Below, piece after piece: positions 52,058 through 63,304 of a stretch of 64,000 bases of DNA; the stretch's first letter is position 1; each line of letters begins with the position of its first letter. The DNA lies in assembly GCA_002946415.1 (NCBI GenBank), contig NJPS01000061.1:372001-436000 (forward strand), in the 5' to 3' direction. The stretch comes from Rutstroemia sp. NJR-2017a BVV2 (lineage: Eukaryota; Ascomycota; Leotiomycetes; Helotiales; Rutstroemiaceae). The translations under genes were made by a program, and so were the position numbers. The notes beneath the pieces are model-generated. The model was not told where the DNA came from, ran no database searches, and was given only the letters and a program-made list of their open reading frames with translations.

Positions 52058-53569
52058 ATGACTTCTCCAAGGATTCTCAAGCCGAAGACGGTGTATCTTC
52101 TCTTCCGAACGAGAGACATTACTGGAGAACCATTTGGAAGTCACAATACTGTAGGCACCTTTGAGTTTCTATGGTTTATTGTTGATACTGACAAAGTCAG
52201 GATGTTAGTGTCTACATTTCGGGCCCGTTGCATGACCGAGCCGACGACAATGATCCTTGGCGTGGTAAGGCCGCCTGGGCAAACCCAGTGCCACACAAAG
52301 GCGAGCATCATCATCCGAATCGGACATTGAGCTTCCATAGAATCAAATTACGACATGAACCTCAGAGCTTTTTCCTTTGGGAGATAATGCCTGCAGATTT
52401 TGAAGTGGAAAAGCGCCTCCAAAATATGTTTGTACGAAAGAAGCATTATAAATGGAACGCATCCAAGGTTTGTATGCATGTGCTACGAAACCTACACGGC
52501 GATCACTATCATGACAACCTTCTTTACGAGCCCATCATCCGTAAGCCATTAACCTATCCATAATTAGTATCTATTGAACATGCTAACCCAATGATCAGCT
52601 GGACATAGTCGTGGTGTTCTGCAAACCATAAATGCAGCTGAAACCCGTCGAGCTCACGTCGGAAACCCAATCCTACTACCAAGTAACCTCACAATTCTGA
52701 AAGCTACGCCCGGAGAGGACATCTACAAAGTAGTATATGACAATGCAGGGACAATACCACCAGTCCTGGAGCCACTCGGTTTCTTGACGAAGCACCCGCA
52801 CGTTCATGGCCAACCCCATCACCATCGGCCGAAAGATTATCCCTCGGACCGTCAACGCCCCCATTCCAATCGCCATCGTGGTCGTCGTCAACACCGGTCA
52901 TTACGCCAGCTTTCGTCTTTGGCCAACAGTCGAAGATCTCCAAGTTCTCGAGGTCTGCAGTATTACTATGACCCAAAGCGCCCTCGCCAATCGAGTTATC
53001 CTATTACTGCCACTCAACATCCAATCCCGGCAGAGGTGGTTACATATCCTGCAAATAGCCAGACCGACCCCAGAATTTATGGGTCGCCCCCAGCCCCCAT
53101 GAGTTATCCTCACCCACAGGCTACAGCCGTCCCAGTTTATGGAACTGCACAACCACCACCACCAGCTGTGGAACCCACCCGATCATACGTCCCGTCAGAA
53201 GCGCCCATCTACCCTTCAAACGAAGTTCCATCTGCTACTATACCCGCCCCGTCATACGTCCCTCAACCAGACGATACCAGTAGCCACCTATCCACATCAA
53301 GCAGATCATCATCGCACTCAAGCAAGCGTCGCCCTATCCCCAGACGTTCGAGTCAATACTACTACCAGCCACGTCGCACCAGAAGCAGGTCCTCCCGCTC
53401 ATCATACTCTTCCTCACGTCGACCCACTTCAGATACTCTCCGTGAACGAGACTCTGAGCACAAGCATCTTGGAGTGAGGAAGACCATTTCTCGTATCACG
53501 GATAAACTTATGGCTAGAGATGGACCTCCGTCACTCTCGGGTCATTCTTCTAGTGTTTCGAATGATTGA
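52058..53569 (+). CDS. Unrecognised protein with His/Ser/Arg-rich tail
   Basis: 467 residues from three exons: 52058-52150, 52201-52540 and 52599-53569; introns of 50 and 58 nt join in phase. I do not recognise the family. The N-terminal ~220 residues look globular and contain VYLLFRTRDITGEPFGSHNT, DVSVYISGPLHDR, HHWN-type histidine clusters (KGEHHHPNRTLSFHRIKL) and a block reading LPSNLTILKATPGEDIYKV. The rest is low-complexity: a His/Arg/Pro-rich stretch (about 245-280), Tyr/Pro-rich sequence, then Ser/Arg clusters (SRSSRSSYSSSRR) and a basic helix RKTISRITDKL near the end. There is no signal peptide or membrane segment. The start is the first ATG in frame; intron 1 is inferred from phase and a CTGAC branch-like site, and is the least certain part. 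Confidence 0.75.
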
Positions 53570-54387
53570 ACGAGTGAGTATGGTTCTCCAGGTGGTGAAC
53601 GCAGGGTGACGAGCTAGATAGTTTGCCTGTGGAATTAGAACATGCCGATTCGGTCGCCGCACATGCATACTTCATGCATGTGTTTGTAATATAATGGTTC
53701 GGTAGGTTATAGTAATCATCTTTTCATCTTGTAGCAATGTCCCTCATTACTCCATGGTCGTGATATGATCACTCTAAGGAGAGGCCGTGTAGAATGTCGT
53801 GTATCGTATGGCGTTGATACCAATGGCCCTGGGCCCCTGAATGAGGCCTTGTCCTTAGGGTAAATCTGGGACCAGACATGACCAAATAAACAATGTACCT
53901 GCACAAGATAGAATCTAGCTCTGACATCTACCAGACCAACGACTTCCTCGTGTCGCGAGCCTCATCAACGATTAATCTTATGTTCCCAACATCAGCTAGC
54001 GTCGCAAAGTATGCAGAACCCTGTGGCTGTAACCAGGCGATTTTCACTTTCTACTTTACCACAAATCTCTTAGCTACGTGCTACTTCTAAATCAACTGTT
54101 GCTAGCACTCGATGCGTTGATGGGAATCTCGTCGGCGAGGAAGACTGATTCACAATATATTGAAATGACCATAAATGTTTGCTTCATTGGTTCCCATTTC
54201 CGTGGCTAGGTAATATCTTGCGAGTTTTGCAATTTTCATGTATCGAATAAACATTTGGGTAAATGTGTAATATATTTAAACAGATCTATTGTAAAATTCA
54301 ACACTAAGATGGTCTCTATATCCTCCCCAGTACTCAAGTGCGTGAGCGGATCTCAGTAGACTGTATATATATATTATAAGTATATAC
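53570..54387. other. Convergent intergenic region
   Basis: About 0.8 kb between two convergent genes. It contains an ACATGCATACTTCATGCATG inverted motif near 53660-53679 and A/T-rich tracts at 54150-54390 likely to carry polyadenylation signals. No gene is recognised. Confidence 0.6.
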
Positions 54388-57300
54388 TTATGTTATCTCG
54401 TCCTCTTCTTCTTCATACTGCCCTTGCTGTTGTCGATATGGTTGGGTTTGGGGTTGGGGTTGTTGCTGTTGTCGCGGTTGCGGTTGGATTGGTTGCGGTT
54501 GAATTTGTTGTGGTTGGATTGGTTGGATTGGTTGTTGCGGTTGCTGTTCCTGAACTATCTCTACCTCCCTTCTCATACTTTGCCATCGCTCATCATGGTC
54601 CACAAACATATATACATCCGTACATATCGACGGCATCACAGCCGGCGCACACGTCTTGAAACTGAATCTGCAATGACTCTTGACGCCACCTTCCACCACA
54701 GCCTGTACTCTAATCAGCCGAACAGAGTTAGACGTTTCGCGATGTAAGATCTGTTGCAAAGCATTGTGTTCGATGGAGATGCGATGTTCAATCGGATCAA
54801 CGCTGGGAACTGCGTGAGCGATCGCCTCTCTCCATTCAGAAAAAGGAAATCTGCCGCGAATTGCTCCGTTGTATTCTATGTACTGTGCTGCGTACGATGC
54901 TGCTAGTGCTCGTGCTAAATCAGCGAAGCGGTCGACTTCGGGGTCATGATTGACGTTGACTCTCCACCCGGTTATGTCGAAATTCCGATTTAAGTCGTAG
55001 GTGACAACTTCATGGTATGTTGGGAACAATTGCACAGACGGTACAACTTCCTTTTTAACAGTTACACCCTGCCAAGGGGCATTGGGTTCATGAGCTGTGT
55101 GAAATATGAGAATTTCCGGACGCTTTTCTGGATTCAATGGAGAACCAAGAATCTCAATAGTGGACGTATATCCAGTTTGCCCATCTATTCTCGGCTCCAC
55201 CACCCTCAGAGCATATAGAGGTTGATGTGTGGAATCAGACAATAAGGTTTGAAGGTGTGCAATACCATATTCTCCGGTGTGTGTTGGGAATAGTTCCACC
55301 AAGCGCCTATGCAGAATGTCAGGGGACGCACTTCCGATTGGAGAATCAGGATACTGGGATCGAATGGATGAGAGGAGAGCATTTATTGACGAGACATTTG
55401 TGCGCAGAACCATTTTCCCGAATTCATCTGGACTTTGGTATGTAAGCGGCGTGCCCCTATCTATTTCGTAACCCTGAGGTGGCTGGAAGGGGTTAGGGCC
55501 ATCCCAGTGATGAGCGGTTTGGGTCTCGGGAATTTGATCTCCCTGTGGATCTACTGGATGCATACTTTGCCAACTATCCCTCCCCTGTAAAAACATGTAA
55601 ATTGGCTTTGGTGGCGAGCCCTCTTTAGGTAAAGAGAGCCCAGCGACAGAACGAGATGTATATACATTTGCGTCGTTGGAAGACCCGCGGTTCTTTCTCA
55701 CTGTTTCCAAGAATAAATGTCCGTTGGAGAATCTGCACAAGGCTAGAGCTACCTGGTGCTCGTCGTATGCACGTCCGGTGTCTGGTGGCTGTCCCAATTC
55801 TGCTTCGAACAATTTGAGCAGCGCGAGTTCCGATGTCTGCCCAAGTGGATTATTTGGCTTTTGTGAGCGTATTGACTGTAGAAGCGCCAGAATCGCGCTC
55901 ACACCATCATACGTGATCACCTGCCCCGTCCTAGCAGTTATTCGAAAAAGGGTCGCAGTTGGGCTTAGATTCCAGGCGTCCATATCGAATGCTTTGGGTG
56001 TAGTGTAGTAATGCTCTACGTTATTGCGTGAGATATCGGCGTACTCTTCGTTCAGTGGAGACGATATATCGTCTTGGTTGTCACCTGCGATAGGAGAGCG
56101 GTCGTGTGGGTTAAGTGTAATTCGTAAGTCACGGCGTTCTGGACGCCATCCGGAGGGCGTCCTTGGTGGAGATCTTGCAAGCGGCACATCCTGCGTGTTC
56201 ATCTGCGCCTCCCTCTCATATCTGACCAATACTTCTTCAATGCCTTGCAGGCGTTCTAGATCTGCAAGCAGATCCGCAACTGTTCTTTGAGATTCCTCCA
56301 ATGATCTTCGGAGGCCAATAGCCTCGTCTTTATACTTTTTGTCCGCGTCCCTCATATTCTGTAGTTCGATATCCAGATCCTGAATATCGAACTGTCTACC
56401 CACCTGTCGAATTTGGTATTGCATTTTCCATATATCATCCTGCAGTCTTCTGATCTCAAGACACGCCCCATCAACGAAAGCAGTATATCTATCACTGTTC
56501 TCGAACTTGTCCGCAGGCCAGTCTAAACTATTCCAAGCCACATCGATTTGTTCGTGAAACACAGATATTTCGCGTTCGTAATCACCAATCACAACTTGCA
56601 ATGCTGCTTCTCGCTCCACATATCGTCTTTCCACAGCTTCGACATCGTTTTCCACCCGAGAAAAGAATTCCAATTTGCTCAACTTCTCCTCTTTTTCCGC
56701 AATTTCTTTATATGCATCATTAAGCAATCCCTGGAGACGTACTGGCTCCGAACGGATTATCTCTTCTTTGATACGTTTAATCTCCTCTGCACGCTCATTT
56801 GCATCTTTTTCAAACCTGTCTCGAGCTGCGATACAGATAGCGAGGTCTTTGTCTCTCTTCCGGAGTAACGATTCCAATTGTCGTAGTCGAGCCTGAGCTC
56901 CATCATCTAGTCTAAGAAGCAGTCCGAGAGATCCATCGTGAATTTGCTCATCCTTCAGCTGAAGTTCTTTAACATAACGACGATCAGAGTCAAATAGCTG
57001 CTTTCCCAACGTGGATATGTCCCTCTCAAGCCGCTGGTTGATGGAGAGTAGTTTTCCTTGTCGGGTCGTCTCGAGATCGTTCTTCAGCTGAAGAATTTCG
57101 TCCTCCAGAGAAGCGATTTGTGCTTGGCTATCAGTCAGTGCAGCGGTGAGATTTGCCGTAAGTTTCCGATGATTATCGCGGGCACTGACATATGCATCTT
57201 GAAGTTTCTCTACCGTTCGTGGAACACCATTTCGTCCCATGTCCACAAGTTTAGCATTCAACCACCGATTATCTTCAGAGAGCCTATCTCTTTCAGCTTG

Positions 57301-58825
57301 TAAGTTGTCAATTCTTTTCAGGTTGGAGTCATGCTCTGTAAAAGCCTGATGTGTTTCTTCGCAATGTTTCCTATGATCGGCCAATTCCTTCACTTTTTGT
57401 TGCAATTTACTATTCTCTTCGACCACTCTGTCGCGCTCGCGAGTAAGCATATTACTCTGCACTGTAAGCTCGGCAGCGTCTTGCACAACTTCTTCATAGG
57501 TTCGTCCTCCGGAAAGTTGGACATTTGCAGTAAAGCAGTTGCAACCGATAGCAACATGTCTGCAATAACGACCGTTTTGACCTCTGATACGGTCCCAAAC
57601 GTTCACTACTATGATCCAGCCAGTAACAACGATTTTAAAGACAAATGTTGCGGTAGAGGTGCTCCATATTCGTCGCCATGCTTGCAAGGAGTTAATAGCT
57701 ATGCCGAGTCGGCTAGGAGGTATGAGGTAGAGGTGTTTGAGGAAATCATGTCGGCCGTAAAGCTCGTCGAGAAGTCGTAATTCCTCTGTATCTTCTGGAC
57801 TTTCGCTTTCTCTAAATCTTTCCTTCCCAAGTCTCTTGACACGAGCAATAACTACAGCTGCATTATTGAACGGAAGATTGTAGTAACCCAAGAAGATTAT
57901 GGGAAGGGAGATGATAGATAACCAGAATACAAAGAAAGGAGTCGAAGGAGATAGTAATGCAAATACGATTCTTTCCATGGTATGTACTGCAATCTTCGTT
58001 ATTGGAAAGACAAGGTAGCTGAAAACTGGCTGTAGCAGATACTCGACGAAGTATTTTGTGAAAATCATGAAAGAGCACAATGCTAGAAGCGTCGAAAGAA
58101 ACATAATGAGGTAGCTACGATTGCGGGCAATGCTCTAGTTGAGCATGTCAGCTTTTATTCGAAAGGTTTATAATTAGTTGCAATGGTTACGTACGTCTGC
58201 GCTCCCTTGCCAATACTGATAGAAAAGAGTTAATCCCAACAATGAAAAGGCTGCGAACTGGGAATATGTTAGGTGATATGACGTGAAACTGGGAACACAA
58301 CACTCACAATCAAAAATACGAAAGAGGTCGGAAGAAGATCGCCATATGTCACAGCGGTATCAACTGCTTGGGCTAGTGAGCCCTCATTCTATGGTTGTCA
58401 GTAGGAAAGACCAACACGCTCTGAAATTGGCGAGTACTTACCTCTCCGCTCCTCACGCTTCCAGCTCTCCATCCCACATCATTTCCCTTGCACCTATTAA
58501 AAAGCCACCAGTACTCATCACTTTCGGCACGAAAGTCCTGCCATGGATTCCAACCCTCTGCCAGTAATATGCGATTGCAATTTTGACCCAGTATCCCGCC
58601 CCCATTCCTTGCAATACTGTATTCTTTATAGTAGTAATATATCCCAAAGAGCCAACGTCGGAAGTACTTGTAAGTCGTTGGGACGATCAGATAAGCAATG
58701 GGGAAGGGAATTATCTTCGCCAATAGGTTGAGATTCCATAGCCACCGTACCAGGCCTGGTTTATGATACCGTTGTGGAGGGTTCGCGGGGTCCATAGCTT
58801 TCCAAAACCTAGCACCCTCTCTCAT
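54388..58825 (-). CDS. Large membrane/coiled-coil protein with repeated C-terminal module
   Basis: 1424 residues from four exons: 58442-58825, 58308-58388, 58195-58257 and 54388-58134; all introns join in phase. No named family is recognised. The N-terminal ~360 residues hold several hydrophobic segments (about 30-50, 145-172, 184-205, 241-261 and 338-356), so it is probably an integral membrane protein. Residues about 390-830 are heptad-like and rich in Glu, Leu, Arg and Gln, indicating a long coiled coil (for example LQAERDRLSEDNRWLNAKL). Three related C-terminal modules follow at about 905-1037, 1084-1199 and 1237-1362. Two open with (A/S)LL(Q/S)SIRSQ and the first and third end in YMF(L/V)...WQSM. 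A Gln/Pro-rich then acidic tail closes the protein. The start is the most upstream convenient ATG; the next Met is ten codons later. The combination suggests a membrane tether or scaffold, which is inference. Confidence 0.85.
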
Positions 58826-59234
58826 CCAATACTTCAGCCTGGAGAGTTTGACAATGCATACGGTTAAGGTCCTGTAAGCGTCGCCAAAGTTGAAAGTGGT
58901 ACAAAGTCGAATGAGTGTAGATATTGTTCGATGTTCATATGTATTTGGCTTGCTTCAAGGTGCCTGGAGTTGCAACAATGGACAAAATATATTTACAATC
59001 GCATGACGCTCCAACTCGAACTTCGTTGAAGAGGAAAATAACAAATAAAGACAGACTCCGAATGAGCGTGAACCTTTATCGAACAAAGGACCAACCCAAA
59101 ATGTCAATATTGAACAGATATAGATCCCGCACGGAATCTTAATATACAAAGGAAACACCCGCAATTCCAAATGCGGAGTTGCAGCATGCCAACAGGCTTT
59201 CAAATGTTTTTCATGGATTCGTACCCCTAGAAGA
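58826..59234. other. Short intergenic region
   Basis: 409 bp between the 3' end of the lipid phosphatase and the 5' end of the coiled-coil gene, both on the minus strand. It should hold the terminator of the first and the promoter of the second. No specific site is recognised. Confidence 0.55.
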
Positions 59235-60364
59235 CTACGCCTCACTATCATTATCAGAAAGATCGAACTCCCTGGCGGCTCCTACTTCTGCTTCTTCGTC
59301 GTTCTTGACTTTTCCAAACCCTTGGTTGAAGATGGTTTCTCTTGACGGATATGGTTCATGACATTTCGATGAATGTAGTTTGGGGAAATATCTTCGATAT
59401 GAGAAGTATGTGACACCTATACCTAGTATAGAGCCACAGGTAACATCATACACATCGTGACTATTATCTTGTCAATACTCCATGGTATATTCTAGCCAGA
59501 ATGGAACTCACCGGTAATCTTCGCATCGACTAATAGCAATCATAGCGGCTCCAAGCAATGGAGCGAGAGCTAGTAGAACTTTTCCAAGATCTGTCCTCGG
59601 TCTAAACACGTGTGTCTGCCCAGAGATGAACAATGCCAAAAAACCTAGCCCTGCAAAAGCAAAAGAGGAGTGTCCGGATGGAAAGCTTCTCCATCCGTCT
59701 TGGAGTGTATGGGGGTCGGTTTCGGTGCAGACATCTATAGTAACGAGTTTGTTATCCGGTGTGCCAGGTACAGGCTTGCATCGCGATATAAGATCAGGCC
59801 GTGGTCTTCCAACTGCGTTTTTGATAACATCCGTAATGAAAGAGGTAAGAATAAGACTGCCCGGAGTCAGCGACGTTCCTTTATACATTCGAGTAGCTTA
59901 CCCGATGAAGAATCCTAGCATCGTGACATGCCATTTGTGTAGGTTTGCTTTCGAAATGCCTAGCCAAAGAGCCAACGTCGCGCATGGAATAGCGCCTGCG
60001 TATATCAAGTTCCACGTCACTGGCACACGTTCCTGCAAGGCATGCGGATACTGAATATTGATGTTGTTAATGAAGAACATGCGGTGGAAAGGCTTCTGCA
60101 GAAATTCGATCTAGTCGCACGTAGATTAGATATGGTCAACAAGTCACGACTAGGACGATCGCATTACCAAGCAGTAAGCTGTCAACAGCAACACGAAGCC
60201 AACATAATCTGGTGCATAGGTTTTCTAGAATGAGATTCATTAGACAAGGAATGCTGCTATCATTGATTGAGCAAGCAACTTGCCGTCCAGAATCGTGCCA
60301 CGGAACCTATCCAGCCGGACTTGGAGGCCAATCCTCCATTTCCAGGACGCCCCGTTCGAGCCAT
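59235..60364 (-). CDS. PAP2 lipid phosphate phosphatase (DPP1/LPP-like)
   Basis: Integral membrane phosphatase of the PAP2 superfamily, which removes phosphate from phosphatidate, diacylglycerol pyrophosphate and related lipids. Five exons join in phase: 60284-60364, 60168-60224, 59902-60110, 59512-59856 and 59235-59460, giving 305 residues, the usual size. The three catalytic motifs are present: KNAVGRPRP (motif 1), FPSGHSS (motif 2) and SRCEDYRHDVYDV (motif 3, split by the last intron). KPFHRMFFINNINIQYPHA and ERVPV are typical of fungal DPP1 proteins. Membrane segments of about 20 residues alternate with the motifs, and the C-terminus is acidic and cytosolic-like. Intron 1 has a GC donor; with it, FWT joins KTYAPDYVG as expected for the family. 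The gene diverges from MED7. Confidence 0.93.
60225..60283 (-). other. GC-AG intron in the lipid phosphatase gene
   Basis: 59 nt, donor GCAAGT after ACG, a CTAAT branch-like site and a TCTAG acceptor. A GT donor 27 bases earlier (GTTCCG) would break the frame, whereas the GC donor restores the conserved SVARFWTKTYAPDYVG. Confidence 0.82.
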
Positions 60365-60761
60365 TCTTGCGACGCAGCGCAAAGGTAAGAGTCACCTCTT
60401 CCTCATTAATGGAGTGCAGAAGAGATAATATATATAATGAGGAAGCTAGACTCAAGTCTTCCTAGATTCTATGATGCAGCTTTGGCGTTGATGCTGCAAC
60501 CAGTAATAGAAAGGTGGCCCCACGTAATCGATTATGGGTCGGTCAGTACGTGAAGTTGTAAGGCTCGCTAGCCCACTTCAGCCTTGTCTTGTTCCGTCTC
60601 GGCAAATATTCATGCCCGAAAGACTTGAACCGTTAAGTCTGCACCATCGAACTTCAATCCTTTTGTTGGAAGATGAAATAATTGGTGAATCCGCGGAACG
60701 TTGAATATCTGTTGTGCGGATACGGTGTTGGAAGAGAGGAGTTCGCTGCCGTTCGCACACT
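60365..60761. promoter_or_regulatory. 397-bp bidirectional promoter region
   Basis: Lies between the start codons of the lipid phosphatase (minus) and MED7 (plus). An A/T-rich stretch, GATAATATATATAATGAG, at about 60424-60441 would serve as a TATA-like element 60-80 bp before the phosphatase start codon. No transcription-factor site was assigned. Confidence 0.5.
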
Positions 60762-61642
60762 ATGGCCGAGGAACAAGAGCAACAGCAGTCGAATCAGGCC
60801 GCAGCAGCCTTTCCTGCTCCTCCATTCTTTTGGCAGCATTTTACACCAGAGAACGTCGAGCGCATAGAAAAGATACGTGCCGCCCAGTCTGCGAAGCAAG
60901 ATGCTACAACGGAGACGCCCTCGAAGCTAGCTCCACGTATTTTAGACCTACCGAAAGAGTTGCGATTCCTCCAGCCACCTGATCCACCTGCATCAGGACG
61001 TTATAGAAGCTTCGGGTCCGCATATACGGTATGCTACCATGAAGCAGAGGGCATCGTGGTACTGTAATACGTCGCGCAGATTTACTAATATTTCTTACGG
61101 CAGATCCAAGACGAGTTACCTTCACTCGAAACTCAAGGATACGATCAGTTATACACACCACCTGACACGCCTACGGGTACTGGCAAACATGCGGATCGTG
61201 CATTGGTTCTCAAAAGGCTGGCGAAATCCTTATTGCTAAACTTCCTCGAGCTCTTGGGTATCATGAGCTTAAATCCTGAGCATGTACGCAGCCATCTTCC
61301 GTTTCACTTGGGAGGGAATTTTTAATTGACAATTCAAAACAGGCCGAGGAGAAGATCATAGATTTGCGGACATTATTTATCAATTTCCACCATTTACTAA
61401 ACGAATATCGACCTCATCAAGCACGCGAATCTCTGATACTGATGATGCAAGACCAACTGGAAAAATCCAGAGCTGAAACAGAGGGAATAATGAAGATGAA
61501 AGACAAAGTCGAGGGCATCCTAGAAGGACTGAGTGAGGTCAAGTTGGAAGACAAATCTACCATTGAAGGACAATTACATGACGAAGAACCAGAGGACGAT
61601 GGAAGAGATATTTGGAATCAGCTCGAGAAGGAATTTGGTTGA
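60762..61642 (+). CDS. Mediator complex subunit 7
   Basis: Middle-module subunit of Mediator, the bridge between transcription factors and RNA polymerase II; it pairs with MED21 through its C-terminal helices. Three exons, 60762-61028, 61104-61283 and 61343-61642, join in phase to 248 residues, a normal length. The N-terminal half contains the Pro-rich FPAPPFFWQHFTPENVERIE and the conserved LDLPKELRFLQPPDPPASG with YRSFGSAYT. The C-terminal half contains LLNFLELLGIMSLNPE, DLRTLFINFHHLLNEYRPHQ and ARESLILMMQDQLE, then a charged coiled coil and an acidic end. The start is the ATG immediately before EEQEQQQ; an upstream in-frame ATG (60714) would add 16 unlikely residues. Confidence 0.95.
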
Positions 61643-62470
61643 ATGGATTAATTGGCTAATGTCGATCGCGATAAACCCAATGACAACGTGAAGCACGAAC
61701 CAACTGTCGCCTCAATATCCGCGTCATTCTAACAAGGCTCAGCTCGAGTGTGATTCCCTGGTTCTGCAATTTCTGCATCCTGGCTAGCCAAGCTTGTCTG
61801 CTGTTCATGCCGAAGTCAAAATGCTGTTCCCAGCCCCGTCCCCCGGTCACAACGATACCAACTTTGTTCGGAGGACAAAGAAGTGTCTATTCAAGCTACC
61901 GCCGGCGCAGATACTCGTCCATAGATGAATGGTAGGAGAATACAAGGCTGCAACTCAGATTCCGATACTTTCGTAGAATGCCACAATTATTCGTGAATGC
62001 GGAAATATACCATGCCGGAAATATGCCATGCCATGCCACACTTGCAAATCCCCGCTAATTGCGCCTCCACAATGGGGCTGGATGACACTCCACCATTACA
62101 TCGATTGAATTTCTAGCCAGCCAATCAACGTTGGCCATTTGAGCTTCCAAGCTTCCAAGATTCCAGCTCTTTCATGCAAGGCGACGTTGTTTTGTCGTTG
62201 GATCGTTTCCTATTTATTCTTCACTGATTGCCTCGCCACTTCATCCTGCCATCTTCGAGAAAGCCAGCAAAGACAAGCAATTCTATCAATCGCAACCTCA
62301 CCAACAGCATTGGTAAGTTATCCCGCCGTTGCTACGAATCTGCGGTGTATCAAAGCGCATTTCTTCGATGACCTCACAAAAACTAACAGCATTTTCACTC
62401 ACAGATCCATTGAAGAGATATCAACATCCACTTCAATTTCAACAACTTCACAATCAACTCACCTCACAAA
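61643..62470. other. Intergenic region and leader of the small Cys-rich gene
   Basis: Contains the MED7 3' flank and, from about 62200, the probable 5' untranslated region of the next gene. A likely leader intron runs 62313-62404 (GTAAGT donor, ACTAAC branch site, CACAG acceptor). No further gene is recognised. Confidence 0.55.
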
Positions 62471-62641
62471 ATGTGCACCTCATCCTCATCCACTCTCGTC
62501 AACCGCAACGGCCCTGGCTCTGCAGCCTCCTCGACCATCTCCAATATCGTAAAGGGAACCAATTCGACGGGCAAGACGAAGTGCATTGAATGTGATGGTT
62601 ACGAGTGCTGCTGCATTCCTATTCCTTGCACGGTTATGTGA
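62471..62641 (+). CDS. 56-residue cysteine-rich protein
   Basis: Single uninterrupted small frame starting MCTSSSSTLVN and ending CIECDGYECCCIPIPCTVM. The first two-thirds are Ser/Thr/Asn/Gly-rich; the last 20 residues hold six of the seven cysteines, in the pattern C-x2-C-x4-CCC-x4-C. There is no signal peptide, so it is probably not a secreted effector. A CCC cluster near the C-terminus could be palmitoylated or bind metal, which is inference. It resembles small conserved cytosolic proteins I have seen in related fungi, but I cannot name a family. A spliced leader just upstream supports it being a real gene. Confidence 0.65.
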   Translation: MCTSSSSTLVNRNGPGSAASSTISNIVKGTNSTGKTKCIECDGYECCCIPIPCTVM

Positions 62642-63304
62642 GGAACTTGAGGGGATAAGAATCGAATGATATTCGGCTCGGGGGGGAAGGACTGATTCTT
62701 TTGTTCTGGAGTGATGGGATTGTATGTTATGGGGGAGAAGGTGCCGGTTTCTGGGTTTGGCGATGGTACACATCTGAATTGGGTTTGAGGACTGCGTCTC
62801 GGGATCTTGAAATACGAAGTATATACTTGAGTATTGCGAAATGAATAATGATTTAACGTACTTAACTACTACGACCGTTTAGTGATTGTCCGGAGATGGT
62901 TCTTGATCATTCGGGGCAAGCGTAGCTTATATAAGCGTTTTCACCATCCACCATCCACCAGTGATCTTCCCACATCCTATTCGAAGTAGAGACCATATTT
63001 ATCCAGGTCAACCAGCCAGATCAACCTACTGGCGGAGTACAATCAACTCACATACCTCGAAAGCGCCATTGATTCTGCCTATCAAGCTCCGGGCATGATA
63101 CACATCGTTACGGGGGCTACTTAGTTCGGCACACAACCTATCAACTTTCCAAAATGTACTGGATCATCGTATGCAGTGGAAGGCTGCGAGATGCCTCACA
63201 GCCACAGTTCAATCGTTGCATATAGCCTTAGTTTCGCTGGACGTTTAGCCGTTTCTCTAAACTTATTTCTTCATTATTCTTATTCTTTTCTTAAAACACC
63301 TAAT
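62642..63304. other. Promoter region of the right-end NLR-type gene
   Basis: 660 bp with no gene. A TATATAAG element at about 62930-62937 could be a TATA box, although it lies some 370 bp before the start codon. The frame of the next gene stays open upstream to 63176, so an N-terminal extension of 43 residues cannot be ruled out. Confidence 0.5.
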
